64,000 bases of DNA from Chlamydomonas reinhardtii (taxonomy: Eukaryota; Chlorophyta; Chlorophyceae; Chlamydomonadales; Chlamydomonadaceae): assembly GCF_000002595.2 (NCBI RefSeq), contig NC_057009.1:1497220-1561219 (forward strand), given 5' to 3'. A program made the position numbers and the translations under genes. Of this stretch, positions 1-10,900 are shown one piece after another. Numbering within the stretch: position 1 is the first letter of the stretch; the number at the start of each line of letters is the position of its first letter. A model generated the notes under the pieces. It was given only the letters and a program-made list of their open reading frames with translations. It was not told the origin of the DNA and ran no database searches.

Positions 1-3000
1 TCCTCTTCCTGACAGACTACGGGGACGCGGTGGATGTGTCGCTGCTCAACACCGGGCAGTGCCTGGCCTCGCCGTCCGGGCCGGACCAGTGCGCTGGCAA
101 GTGCTGCTACAGCCCCTGGTGGCAGGTGGGCGCAGCGGGACGGGCATTGGGGGGGGGGGCGTGCGGGGGGGGGGGCAGGAGGGTGGGCGGCAGCAGCAGG
201 AGGGGGCAGCAGCAGGGGGCAGCGGTGGCTTGACAGCGTGTATAGGTGGCGCGGGGGCCGTATGTCCATTGTTCCAGGTGGTACACGGCTGTAGCGGTGG
301 CGGGGATGGCTGTAGCTGGGGTGGTGACGGCTGCGTAGGTTTGCGAAAGCCGGTTTTAGGGCAGCAGGAGAGTGTGGGGGCGGGCGGGCGGGTGATAGGG
401 TTTGGCCAGATGCGCGACGGCGGGCACGGCACTGCGGTATCCCACAGAACACACGTGCCAGCTGTGCCGCACACCCTTAGCTGTCCCCTCCGCCCCATCG
501 CCCTCCCGCCCCTCACCTCCTCCCCCCGCGCGGCCGCCCGGACGGCCGCAAATGTGGTAACGACTTCGTCCGCAGTCTTCAGTGCACATCCTGTACCGCT
601 TTTCCAAACATCCCTGCAACCCCCCGCCTCCCGCACCTGTGCAGGTCCAGCCGGGCTTCCAGGCCCGCGACGCCCGCTGGAACGCCAGCATGGGCGGCGT
701 GGTGACTCGCCGCATAGCGCTGCCGCCGGACGCCGCCACCGGGGCGCCGCGCAGCCTGGACCTGGTCATGCTGGTGCGGGGGGGCGTGGCGGGGGGGGGG
801 TGAGGGTGGGCGGGCGGGTGGGTGGGGTTGGAGGGGTGTAAATAAATGGGCGGGTGGGTGGGCGGGTGATGCAACGCACGACTGGGGTAGGGAGCGGGGC
901 CCGGGCGTGGGTTTGGTAAAGGTGGGGGACGTGGTTCTAGCCCAGGCGGCACCCAGCTTACGGCGGGCAACTCGCTGGCGATGAGCTGACGTCGTGTTCG
1001 GGGCCGGCAGGGGGTAACTAGGCAACTAGGGCCTGTGGCCCCACGCTGTAGCCCGTACGGGGCTGCACATCAGTAGAGACCACCGCGCCGCCGCTACCCG
1101 CCTGACCCGCTCCTCCTCCTCCTGTCCTCCTCCACTCCTCCCCATCTCCTCTCCAGGACACCACGCCCATCATCTACCAGTACGCGGGCGCCTCCTGGGT
1201 GGACTTCCTCAACGGCTTCAACGCGCAGGTGGGCCGGCAGGCCGGCAGGGCTGGGAGGGCGGGCTGGGCGGCGCGGGGCAAGGGTGGTGGAGTAGCTTTT
1301 AGTGCAGTGACTGGCACGAGCAGGAGCGACTGGCCGCACACCCTCCATTGCGTGTCTTGGGAGCGTGACTTCTCCCTTAGTCAGGCACGACTGACAACTT
1401 TGCTCCGCCTTCTTCTCCGCCTCCTCCGCTTCCTCCCCACCCACCCCCATTTCTATCGGATCATGGGTCTCGGTACAGTATGCAGTGGTTTCGACTACTG
1501 CCCCGCACGCACCTCCTCCCCCCACCCCACCTCCGCCTATCCCTGTCCCCCCCCTCCCCCCCTGCCCCCAGGACGCCGACGCCATCAAGTCGTCTCTGCA
1601 GCAGCAGCTGAACGCCTCGTACGCCAACGGCTCGGCGGCGGCGGGCGGCTCCAGCTGGCGCCTGGTGGTGGGGCACCACCCCGTGAGGTCGTACGGCCGC
1701 CACTGCACGCAGGTGAGGGGGAGGAGGAGGAGGAGGAGGAGGGGGAGGAGGAGGAGGAGGGGGAGGAGGAGGAGGAGGAGGAGGCGGGGTAGCGTAGTTG
1801 ATTCCACACCCAGGTATGCCAAGGCCCAGCCAGCCAGCCTAGCGCGAAGGAGGTGTGGCTTGACCCATTGTCGTGAGCCTTGTCCTATCCGGAGACCGGT
1901 AGACCGAAGAGCAGCGACTTGCTTACCATGGGGCAGAGGGAGGCGCATGAGCGGGGTGGAGGCAGGGTGGAGGCGGGGTGGAGGCGGGGTGGAGGCGGGG
2001 TGGAGGCGGGGTGGAGGCGAGGCGGGGTAGCGTACTCGAACAGGCTATAAAGGAGGTTGCTATAACGCGACCGATGATGGGTGTGTAGAGTGAAGCCTCC
2101 AGTGAGGGACCAGACTGTGGCAGACCGTCAAACAGTAGGCCGTGAAGCATCCCCGCGCACCTACCCGCCCTTGTCGCCCCTCCTCCTCCTGCTCCTCCGC
2201 CACACCCCTTGCGCCATAACCCCCACGCCTCCACGCCTCTCCTACCCCCCCTACCACCCCCACCCCCACCCCTACCACCCCTACCCCCTGCCCACCCCCC
2301 AGCCTGACGCCTACGACTGTGACGACATGTTGTTCATGCGGCCCTGGCTCAAGAGGTTCCGGGTGGCGGCCTACATCAACGGACACGAGCACGACCAACA
2401 GCTCATAAAGGTGCGCGCGCGCGGGCTGTGCGTGTGTGTGTCTCTGTGTCTGTGTCTGTGTGTGTGTGTGTGTGTCGTGTGCGTGTATGTGCTGTGTGTG
2501 CTGTGTGTGCCTCCAGGCGGTTGCAATTTTGCACGGGAAACACACCGCGCTTCAACCCCACCACGCCTCGCCCCCGCCGCGCCTTGACCCCCACCCCTCG
2601 CGCCCGCGCCTGCTGCCAGTCTGCGGACGACCCAGTCCATTACATCACCAGCGGCGCGGGCAGTGACACGCGCAAGGGCGAGTTCGACGACCTGGACATG
2701 GACACACGCACACGCGACGCGCTGTTCCTGTCCGACACACAGGTGGGGGCGAGGGGGGCGGGGCAGGGGTTGACAGGAGGGGGCCGGGAGGGGGTCAGGG
2801 GTAGGAGGTGGGGATGCGGGAGTGGATGGGGGGTAGCTTGGGGACGTGGGGGGCCTGAGGCGGGGCGTGCACACACTCGAGCAGCGCTTGCACACAGAGC
2901 TGGGCTGAGGTGGTTGGGTGGTGTGCAGACTGCGCGCTGAGGCGCATATGCGTGGCCCTGGCTTCACGTGCGTCGATGTGTTCTCGCTCACGCTCACACA

Positions 3001-3145
3001 TCATGCACACACACACACGTGCATGTGTATGCCCCAGGGCTTTGTGGCTGTGGTGCTGTCGGGCAGCCAGATGCGAGTGCACTTCTACACCACGGAGCAG
3101 AGCGGCCCCACCTACACGCGCATCATCCCGCAGCCGGCCTGGTAG
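1..3145 (+). CDS. Purple acid phosphatase (metallophosphoesterase), 3' part
   Basis: A secreted or vacuolar-type metallophosphatase that hydrolyses phosphomonoesters at a binuclear metal centre (family knowledge). Seven exons join in frame, all with phase-0 introns: 3-125, 645-773, 1157-1228, 1572-1712, 2303-2410, 2620-2742 and 3038-3145. The 5' part, with the first metal-binding motifs, lies off the window. Visible family motifs are VVGHHPVRSYG in exon 4 (the GHxPV metal ligand) and INGHEHDQQ in exon 5 (the GHxH ligand), plus the C-terminal SGAGSD region. Paired Cys residues in the first exon (CAGKCC) fit an extracytoplasmic protein. The arrangement resembles TRAP-type/type-5 acid phosphatases rather than the large plant PAPs. 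The stop is TAG at 3143-3145. Introns carry GGA, 11-mer and TG repeats. The family call is firm; the substrate is unknown. Confidence 0.85.
1711..1793 (+). repeat. GGA-rich purine tract in a phosphatase intron
   Basis: Nearly pure GGA/GGGGA repeat starting at the donor site of the intron after exon 1572-1712. Confidence 0.85.
1951..2031 (+). repeat. 11-base GCGGGGTGGAG tandem repeat
   Basis: About seven copies of GCGGGGTGGAG with one or two variants, in the same intron as the GGA tract. Confidence 0.85.
2429..2477 (+). repeat. TG dinucleotide repeat in a phosphatase intron
   Basis: TG-rich microsatellite with TC interruptions near the donor of the intron starting at 2411. Confidence 0.85.
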
Positions 3146-3238
3146 CGGCGGGGGGGGGGGAAGCGGCAGAGACGCGGTGTGCGGGAGCAAGCGAGCTCTT
3201 GTATCGGCTGAGTCGTGATGCATGTGTCTGTATGTGCG

Positions 3239-3243
3239 TGTAA
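3239..3243 (+). terminator. TGTAA polyadenylation signal of the phosphatase gene
   Basis: TGTAA, the usual green-algal poly(A) signal, lies about 95 bases after the stop codon. Confidence 0.6.
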
Positions 3244-4067
3244 TGGTGGGGGGCGAGTAGCGTTGCGGCCGGCGGCCCTTGGCTGTCACGTTGGGCAAAG
3301 GCGTGCGTACGCCTGTGAGCCTCCTGGCTATACTGGTGGGTGTAGTTAGTCTTTTGTGCTGATCCGAGCGGCGACCGGTAGCGCGCATGCGTGCTGGAAT
3401 ACATATGAAGGCCCTAGGCGGTGCAGTGCGGTTGGTGAGCGGGGGGTGCATGGCGGTACTGCGGCTCACGAGCTGTGCCCGCGTGGCGTGTGCAGAATGG
3501 CGGCTCCGCTCCTGTGTGGGCAAGTGGGGCGCACAGCATGGGTGGGAAAGGCACGCGGCCAGAGAGAGCGTGATGGACATGAAAGACGTCACCAGGATGA
3601 CGTTGCGAAGTTACTACTGATGCCTGCCAAGAGAGACTCCCTGCTAAGGGCTAGCTGGGAATTGGGGTACACGGTGGATGGCTGTGTGTAAATGCCAGCA
3701 TGGCTCTATCTGGCACCGTGGCAGGAGCACGCGCCGCAAATACGGTATGCTCACTCCGAAAGTGGGACAGTTAGAGCGGGAGGCTATGCCGGTCGGACGC
3801 ATCACACATGCACGGCCGGTGCTCTGTACTCCTGCGCGTGGGCACGAGGCCTAGGATACGTGCCTTACGTAGCGCCTACGCAGCATTTGTCCGCGGCCTG
3901 TTTATCCTCTCCGCAGCTCTCCTGGTCCCCCCGCCCAAAGTGCCCCCCTCCCTCGTCCAGGGCGCTCCGAGCTGTGCGCCAGCCGGCCAGCGTTAACAGC
4001 TGGTTACAGCGTTTGCAGCACCTAACTGCTGGCACACAAGCATATGCGGTCTGACCCCTTGTAACCC

Positions 4068-4072
4068 TTACA
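4068..4072 (-). terminator. TGTAA polyadenylation signal of the hydrolase gene
   Basis: TTACA on the + strand reads TGTAA on the - strand, about 200 bases past the hydrolase stop codon. Confidence 0.5.
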
Positions 4073-4274
4073 CTGGGACATCACCGGTCACCGTTAACTT
4101 TCTTGTAATGAAAGCACGTATTCAGAGGGAGAGACCAAGCGAAACCAACCCCAAAACATACGCCACCGCCTCACCGCTGCCTGTGCACCACAAGTGCGGG
4201 CCGTATCTCAACGCGCCACCGCCGCTAGTGCTACAGTGCTGAACCCGCCACCGCCGCTACTGCTTCTGCAACTG

Positions 4275-6856
4275 CTACTGCCCAGCCACCAGCCGCGGCA
4301 GCACCAGCTGCAGCAGCCCGTTGGGGTCGTCCACGTGCAGCCAGTGGCCGGCCTGGGGCAACACGTGCAGGTCAAACGTGCCAGCGGCCACCCGTGCCGC
4401 CGCCGCTCCCGCCCCTGCTCCCGCCCCTGCTCCTGCTCCCGCTCCCGCTGCTGCTGTTGCCGCGGCTTGGGCGTGTGCCAGCGCCTGCGCCAGGCGGCGC
4501 TGCTGGTCCTCCGGCCAGCGGTCGGAGCGGCCGCCGCGCACCAGGTGGACGGCGGTGCCGGGCGGCGGCGCCTCCAACGTGCGCCAGTACTGCGTCGTGC
4601 TGCGTGTCGGGTGCAGGCGTGCAGGGGCGTAGTGGTGCATGGGGCGTAGGTGTGCAGGAGCAGAAGCAGCGTCGGGCGGGCGGGGCGGAAGCATTGCTCG
4701 TGAAGCCTGACAAGGTGAAAACTCTAGCCCACACGCATTCACATGATACACTCCGGCTCACGACTAGCATGCGCATTCGCCGCACGCACGTTGTTGTTCC
4801 CTACTCCACCCTGTCCATGCACACCCTTACCGGTAAGACATGTACAGGGCGCCCGCACCGGCGACGTCGAACGTCCACGTCAGCGGCCCCGCGCCCGCCG
4901 CCCCCACCGCTGCGCCCCCGTGGCTGTGGCTGTGGCCGTGGCTGTGGCTGTGGCTGTGGCTGTGGCTGTGGCTGTGCGGCGCCTCGTGCAGCGGGGCGAG
5001 GTTGCTGGCGAGCCAGGTCGCGAGCGCGTCAGTGAGGCCGCTCTCGCGCAGCCGCTTCAGCAGCCAGGCGCGGTTGGGGATGGGCAGCGGTACGGACTGC
5101 AAGGGGAGAGCGTGAGGAGAGGGCAAGTGGTCAGCAAGTTTGCCCGCGTTGCCGATTGCCTCACGAACATGGAGGCACCGCGTGCCTGCTATGGCAGAAG
5201 CACCCAGTCATCATCAGCATGCTTTGCGGATGCAGCATTACCGGCGCATCAACCCTCATCCAACCGCTTTGCAAGGCCCCAGCGCTCACGTGCACGGTCT
5301 GCAGCACACGTGACACGCCCGTGCCCGCGTCCTGCTCCGCCGCCACCAACCCTGGCTGCGAGTCCAGCACCCACAGCTGCCGCGGCGGCGCACACGTCGG
5401 CCCCTCGTCCTGCCCGTGGCGGCGGTGTGCGGCGGCGGCGGTGGTGGCAGCCGCAGCTGCAGCGGCGGCTGCAGAGGGGGAGGCTGCAGCGGCTGCGGCG
5501 CTTGCAGAGGTGGTGGAGAAGGGCGCGAAGGCTGAGGAGCGCGGCGTGGCATCGCGGGGCCCCCCGCTGCTCAGGCCCGCGACCCTCCCGCCTGCTGGTC
5601 CCGCGCCGGCTGCACTCCCAGAGGCTGCGGAAGCTGCCGCTGCCGCTGCTGCTGCTGTTGATGGCGATGATGGCGCATCTGCCGCTGCTGCCGACTGCGG
5701 CCCTCGGCTGCGTGTGTGCTCCAGTAACGCCAGCGCCACCTTGCCGCCCATCGAGTGGCCCAGGACGGCAGCCGGGGGGTGATGCCTGTTGCAGTTGTTG
5801 ACAGTGTTGGGAAGCGCACTAGCAAAAGACACAACCGCTCTAGCAAAAGAGGATCGCCTTGCTCGGGTGGGACGGCTTGGACAGAGACAGCAAGCGCAGG
5901 TGCCTCAGCAGTTCGCGCACATGCGCGGGTGCCTGGTCCGCTTCTTGTGCAGAGCCGCCATGACAACCCCAAGCCCTGTGCTCACCCGCACTGCTCAAAC
6001 ACCAGCCTCGCAACGTCCTCCGCGGCGGTGGCCATGTTGTGCGGCGGGTGCAGCCCGACCCTGGAGGGAGCACCACATGACACGGCGCTTAAGTCACACG
6101 CCGGGGGACACAAGAGCGACGTACATCGTACATGACAAAGCACGAGTCAGCACTCGCGCCGCGGCTGCGATGTTGGTGGCATCCAATGGAGGGCACACCT
6201 GCGCGCTGCACTACTTCACTCAATCCGCCCTCCGCCCTCCACACGTAACGCTCAGCCCCACTGCCCTTGCACGCCTCCTAGCCGTTACACATATACACAC
6301 ACGCATACACACGCACACCCTCACACACTCCCCAGCCTCACCTCCTGGCGCTGGCGCCATGGCATCGCAGGTCCACAAGCAGCGCCCGCCACGGCCCACC
6401 CGCCGCCGGCGCCGCCGCCGCCGCGCCCTCCACCAGCCGCTTGGCCCAGCTGCGCCAGTTGCGGCCGCAGCCCAGCAGCCCGTGCAGTACGAACAGCGTG
6501 CGATCGGGCGAAGCCGTCTGCAAGGGTGAAGGTGGGGGATGATGGGTGTTGCGTGGCTGCAACACCCGTGGCCCTGCGTGACTGGGTCCCTGGTCAGGTG
6601 CAACAGCTGAGGTATCACTCACGGGGTGCTCGGCTGTGCTGGCGCCGGCGTTCACTTCTTCAAATGCCAGCTGCGATATGCGGCGGAGGCTGTCGCACGT
6701 GGTGGTGTGCGGCGCTGCCCGGGACAGGGAGGTGAGCAGCGAGCCGAGGGTGGCATAAGTTTGATGCACCCCTCCCGATGCGGCCCCAGCTCGGCCTAAC
6801 ATTTGCTGTATATTGTTCGTCTGTGTGTTAGCCCGCGCGAGTCGTGCCGATGGCAA
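4275..6856 (-). CDS. Alpha/beta hydrolase, ABHD11-like esterase, probably organellar
   Basis: Six exons on the minus strand (6856-6623, 6517-6342, 6060-5986, 5785-5290, 5096-4831, 4599-4275) give 523 residues. The hydrolase core is clear: FVLHGLLGCGRNWRSW (oxyanion-hole HG motif, strand 3), LLVDLRCHGAS, the nucleophile elbow GHSMGG with Ser173, QLWVLDSQPG after strand 6, LVRGGRSDRW near the acid, and GHWLHVDDP with the catalytic His near the C-terminus. This order matches ABHD11/YbfF-type esterases and their plant relatives. The first 78 residues are Arg/Ser/Ala-rich with few acidic residues and could be an organelle transit peptide. Oddities are a roughly 85-residue Ala/Ser-rich insertion after the nucleophile helix, a His-Ser repeat (4914-4977) in exon 5 and an Ala/Gly repeat in exon 6. 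The substrate is unknown. The start at 6856 is the first Met of the open frame; an upstream spliced 5' UTR cannot be excluded. Confidence 0.82.
4914..4977 (-). repeat. GGCTGT hexanucleotide repeat coding for His-Ser repeats
   Basis: An in-frame hexanucleotide repeat inside hydrolase exon 5 encodes alternating His and Ser (with one His-Gly) on the minus strand. Confidence 0.8.
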
Positions 6857-7962
6857 GAGATGCGTTGCTATGTTTTAGTGCAACGATGCGCGCATACGTA
6901 GTAGACCTGACAGTAAATAATAGCACTGGTAATAATGATACATCACGTGTACACTTTAGACATTCAAGCCGTTACCTATGCGAGAAATACACAATACGGC
7001 CCCATGGGCACTTGAGCTGAAGAATAACACATTGCCGTGGTGTCTATTTTCTGGTTGAATACACCATGTTGATAGTGTGTTTGTGTTATGCGCAGGGGAC
7101 GCTCCTCGGTATTGGTGGTGCTGGAGCAGGGGAGTTGAGGACTGTTGAGGGGGCTGCAGGGGTGGGCACGCCTGGCACGCATGCCGCGACGCAGGCACGC
7201 GAAGCTGTCAATACTCCCTCCTACCGCGGTGTGTGTCAGCCAGTTGTGCTGGAAGGACCACCGTAGCGGCAGAACAAGACGTAACAGCCTATGAGTGCCG
7301 CTTGAGTGCTTGAGGGTGCACTCCTTCCTTGGCTCCTCCTGCTGAATGCTGCTGCATCCCACCTAGGCTCAACTCCAGCGCTTCTGCACGTTTTAACGGA
7401 ATCCAAGCCTCATAGGACCTGTCGGAGTCCCCCGGTGTTTACGGGTGAGACATTGTGAGTGCATGAGGGTCGAAACCCGCGTCAGTACAGGTTCGGGCCG
7501 TGTGGCTGCGACGTTCACTCTCCTGTCCACAAAACGAATTCCAAAGCATTTTACATACCTACCAGTTGCGGGTCATCATGACAAACGGCACAGCAACGAG
7601 AGCAGCCACGGCAACAATTTCTTAGTTGACTACCGCTGCTCACGCGCGATCCTCCTGACAAGCTAAGCGTGTATATATTAACTAGGTGAGGTTGCAAAGA
7701 ACAGACGGGCGCTTCGAGTCCTCGCGGCCTTGATAGAGTCGCAAGCGAGACGGCGGGACGCTGATGGCGCTAACGGGTGCTCGTATATCATATGCACATA
7801 ACAAAACAGTGTGGGGGGGACAACAGTGATACTGGTACTCACCGTGGAGCTGACGGGTTTTCTTACGGCTGTGTGTCGGAATTGATTGCAGGGCGCCCTC
7901 GATGTATGAATTGATAGTACATCAGAACAGCTGGTAGCGCAGTGAAGGCGGGGCGCTGCAGG
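6857..7962. other. Divergent intergenic/promoter region
   Basis: About 1.1 kb separates the start codons of the minus-strand hydrolase and the plus-strand low-complexity protein. It should hold both promoters and 5' UTRs. It is less GC-rich than the neighbouring exons. No coding frame or clear element is supported. Confidence 0.5.
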
Positions 7963-10900
7963 ATGTCAGCTTCCGCCTCTGCGCCCGGCGCTGCACTGGC
8001 GAAGCTGCGGACGCCTGCAGTTCTGCTGGCGCAAAATGGAAATTCGCTCGCGCTACCGAGCTATCTGCCGGACGAGGTGGAGACGTCGCGGGCGTCTATT
8101 GTCGCGACGCTGACCAGCACACGGGAAGCCAAGCGGGCCTCTTACGCGGGCGCGTCGGCCGTGGGCCAGACCTGGTATGAGTCCGACGACGAAGCCGACG
8201 ACGTGGATCCAGCCAGCATGCCCATCGACACCGTGGACGTCCTGCACCATCGCCACAGCCGCACACGCCCCAGCCCCAGCGGCACCGTGCGTGCCGGCTC
8301 CGCCTCCAGCGTGCGCCACGGAGACGGCCGCTCCACGCCGCCGCACCCCGACCTGCACCGCCGCGGCAGCGGCACTTCTCCCAGCGGCGCCGCCGCCACC
8401 GCCGCCGCCGGGGCTGCAGGCGCCGGCGCCGGCAGCCCCGGCGGCAGCATGCTCAGCCCGCGCGGCCACTCCCACGCCGGGTACGTCCAAGGGCAGATGC
8501 ATCCCCACCCCAACCCCCACCTCGGCGGCAGCGGCACGGGCTACGTGTCGGCGCTCAACGGGCCGGCGTCGGCGTCGGTGCTGGCGGGGCGGCCCGCGTC
8601 GGCCTCGCCCAACCGCACCTACAAGTCGAGCAGTGACATGGCGGCGGTGGTGGCCGGGACGTCGCCACTGGGGCACGCGCTCGCTGGCAGCCCCGGGCAA
8701 ACGGGTGTGACGGGGCCCCGGCGGCCGCTCAGTGCCAGCGCCACGACCCAGGTGCGGGGCAGCTAAAGGTGGAGGTGGAGGTGGAGGTGGTCAGGGTGTG
8801 ATAAGCCATGCCGGTTTGGGGATGCGGGTCCGGTCGCGCGCGCAGAAGCGTGGTGCGCGTGCGTGGTGCTAAGGACGAGGGGTGGGCGTAGAGCCGTCCA
8901 AAATCCAATGCGGTTGCAGGGGCACCTGGGGCCTGACGGGTACTGGCAGGAACGGAATGGATTGCGGGAGGTGGGTCCCGGGCATGGTCATGAGGCGGGG
9001 GGGGGGCCTGGGTGGTGGCGGTGGCGCACACACACGCAGCGGGGTACTGACCACTGCTTCGCGGCCTCACGCGTCACAACAGGCACAGTCGCCCAGCGGA
9101 GCCGCCGCGGTGGCTGCCGGCGCCGGGCGGGGCGGCGGCGCGCCTCAGGACCTGGTGGCGGCGGTGACGGGGCGCATGGCGGCGGCGGCGGCGGCGTACG
9201 ACGCGGATGACGACAGCCTGGATGAGGAGGAGCTGGCGTGTGACCTGGACGCGGCGCAGGTGCGGTCAGGGAGCAGGAGGTGGGGGTTACATTCATGATT
9301 ATTTCATAAGTGAGGTGTGTGTGTGTGGCGGGTCCAATGACCAAACCCAGAAGTGCGCTGGGCTGCGCGGCCAGCCGCACGCTACGGAGGTCATGTGGGC
9401 GAGGGCTCGGACAGGGTAGTCACAGCCGTCCAGCAACTCCGTGTCGTGTCGTGCAAACTAAGCGGCGCAATGCATTCATGGTGCCGCATGCGCAGGACAC
9501 ACTGGCTAGGGCGCTGGCAATGGCGCGAGGCGGGCCCGCAGCCGCCGCCGCAGCCAACAACGCGGTCCAGGCGTTCCGCGAGGAAGAGGGCCGCGGCGCC
9601 TCCTCCGCCTCCTCCTCGCGACCTTCATCGGCGACAGCAGCTGCGCAGCGCGGCAGCGGCCGCAGCGTCGGCGGCGGCGCGGGCGGGCGCATGCCGTTGC
9701 GGGTCGTGGAGGTAGAAATAACACCAGCGGCGGAGTTTCCGGCTGGCGGCGCCATGCCGGCAGGGCGGCGGCTATCGCTCGGCGACTTTCCCGGAGCCGG
9801 AGGGGCGGGCGCTGTGGCGGCTAGCTCGGCGGTATACAGGTCAGGGCGGACCGTCAGCGGCGGCGCGACGACTGGTGGTGCTAGCAGCGGTGGCGTCAGC
9901 GGTCGCGGCATCTTCGACCGAAGTGGGCGCGGCGGCGGCGGTGGCGGCGGCGGTAGTGGTGGTGGCGGGTCCTTGAATGCAGCTCTGGGGTCTGCGGCGG
10001 CAGCAGCGGCGGCGGCGGCGTCCTTTGGAGGGCTGGCGTCTGCCGGCAACATCAGACACCCCAGTGCCACGGGCGGCATTGCAGCGGGAGAGCTGTGGTC
10101 ACCGCAGTCCTGCAGCCCGCTGCCGTCGCGCAGCACCTCGTTGCTTGTGGGCAGCGGCGGTGCCGCCGCCGCGGCGGCTGCGGCTGCGGCTGCCGGCGGC
10201 GGGAGAGGCAGCGTGCCTAGCACGCCCTCTTGGTTCGGCAGCTCGCGTGTGGGACCAGCCAGCACGTCGGCGACAACGTTTGGTGGGGAGGCGGCGGCTG
10301 CTGGGGGCGGCGGCGGCGGTGTGGGTGTGGATGTGGAGGCGGCGTCTCCGGCGCTGCGCTTGGCCGGCGGCATTGGGCGCTATGCGGCGGCGGGGTCCGT
10401 GTCAGAGGAGCAGCCAGCACTGGCGTCAGCGGGTGGCGGCGGTGGCGGTGGTAGCATAAAGGGGCTGCTCAAAGGCATCAAGAAGGCCTTTCGGCGCTCG
10501 ACCGGCGGCGGTAGCGCAGGAAGCGGCGGTGGCGGCGGCGCCGACCGGAAGGCTGGGTCCTTCAGCGGGGTGCCGCCCAGCCCCGGCGGTGCGCTGCCGT
10601 CGGCATACGCCCAGCCGCCCTCGCCACTGCTGGTCCGGCCGGCAGTGGTTGCAGCCGCCGCCGCAGCCGCCGCGACGGCGTCGAGCGGTTACTCGTCTGG
10701 CGCTGCCTCGCCGGTGCTCTTGGCGACGGCGCCGCTGCAGGCCCGGCGCCAGACGGCGTCCATGTCAGCCCTGCCGCCGTCACTCATGCTGCCGCCGTCG
10801 CCGGGTGGCACGCCGCCGTCGCCAGGCGGCACGCCGCCCGCCGCCGGCTTCTCCTCGCCGCAGCCTGCCGACTCGCGCGGGCGCTACCAGCCCACCTTTG

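Larger units (their letters stand above)
3146..4274. other. Convergent 3' intergenic region
   Basis: This lies between the tail-to-tail phosphatase and hydrolase genes and probably consists of their 3' UTRs plus spacer. TGTAA occurs on the + strand at 3239 and 4060, and on the - strand at 4068-4072. No reading frame here has codon bias or motifs that support a gene. Confidence 0.5.
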
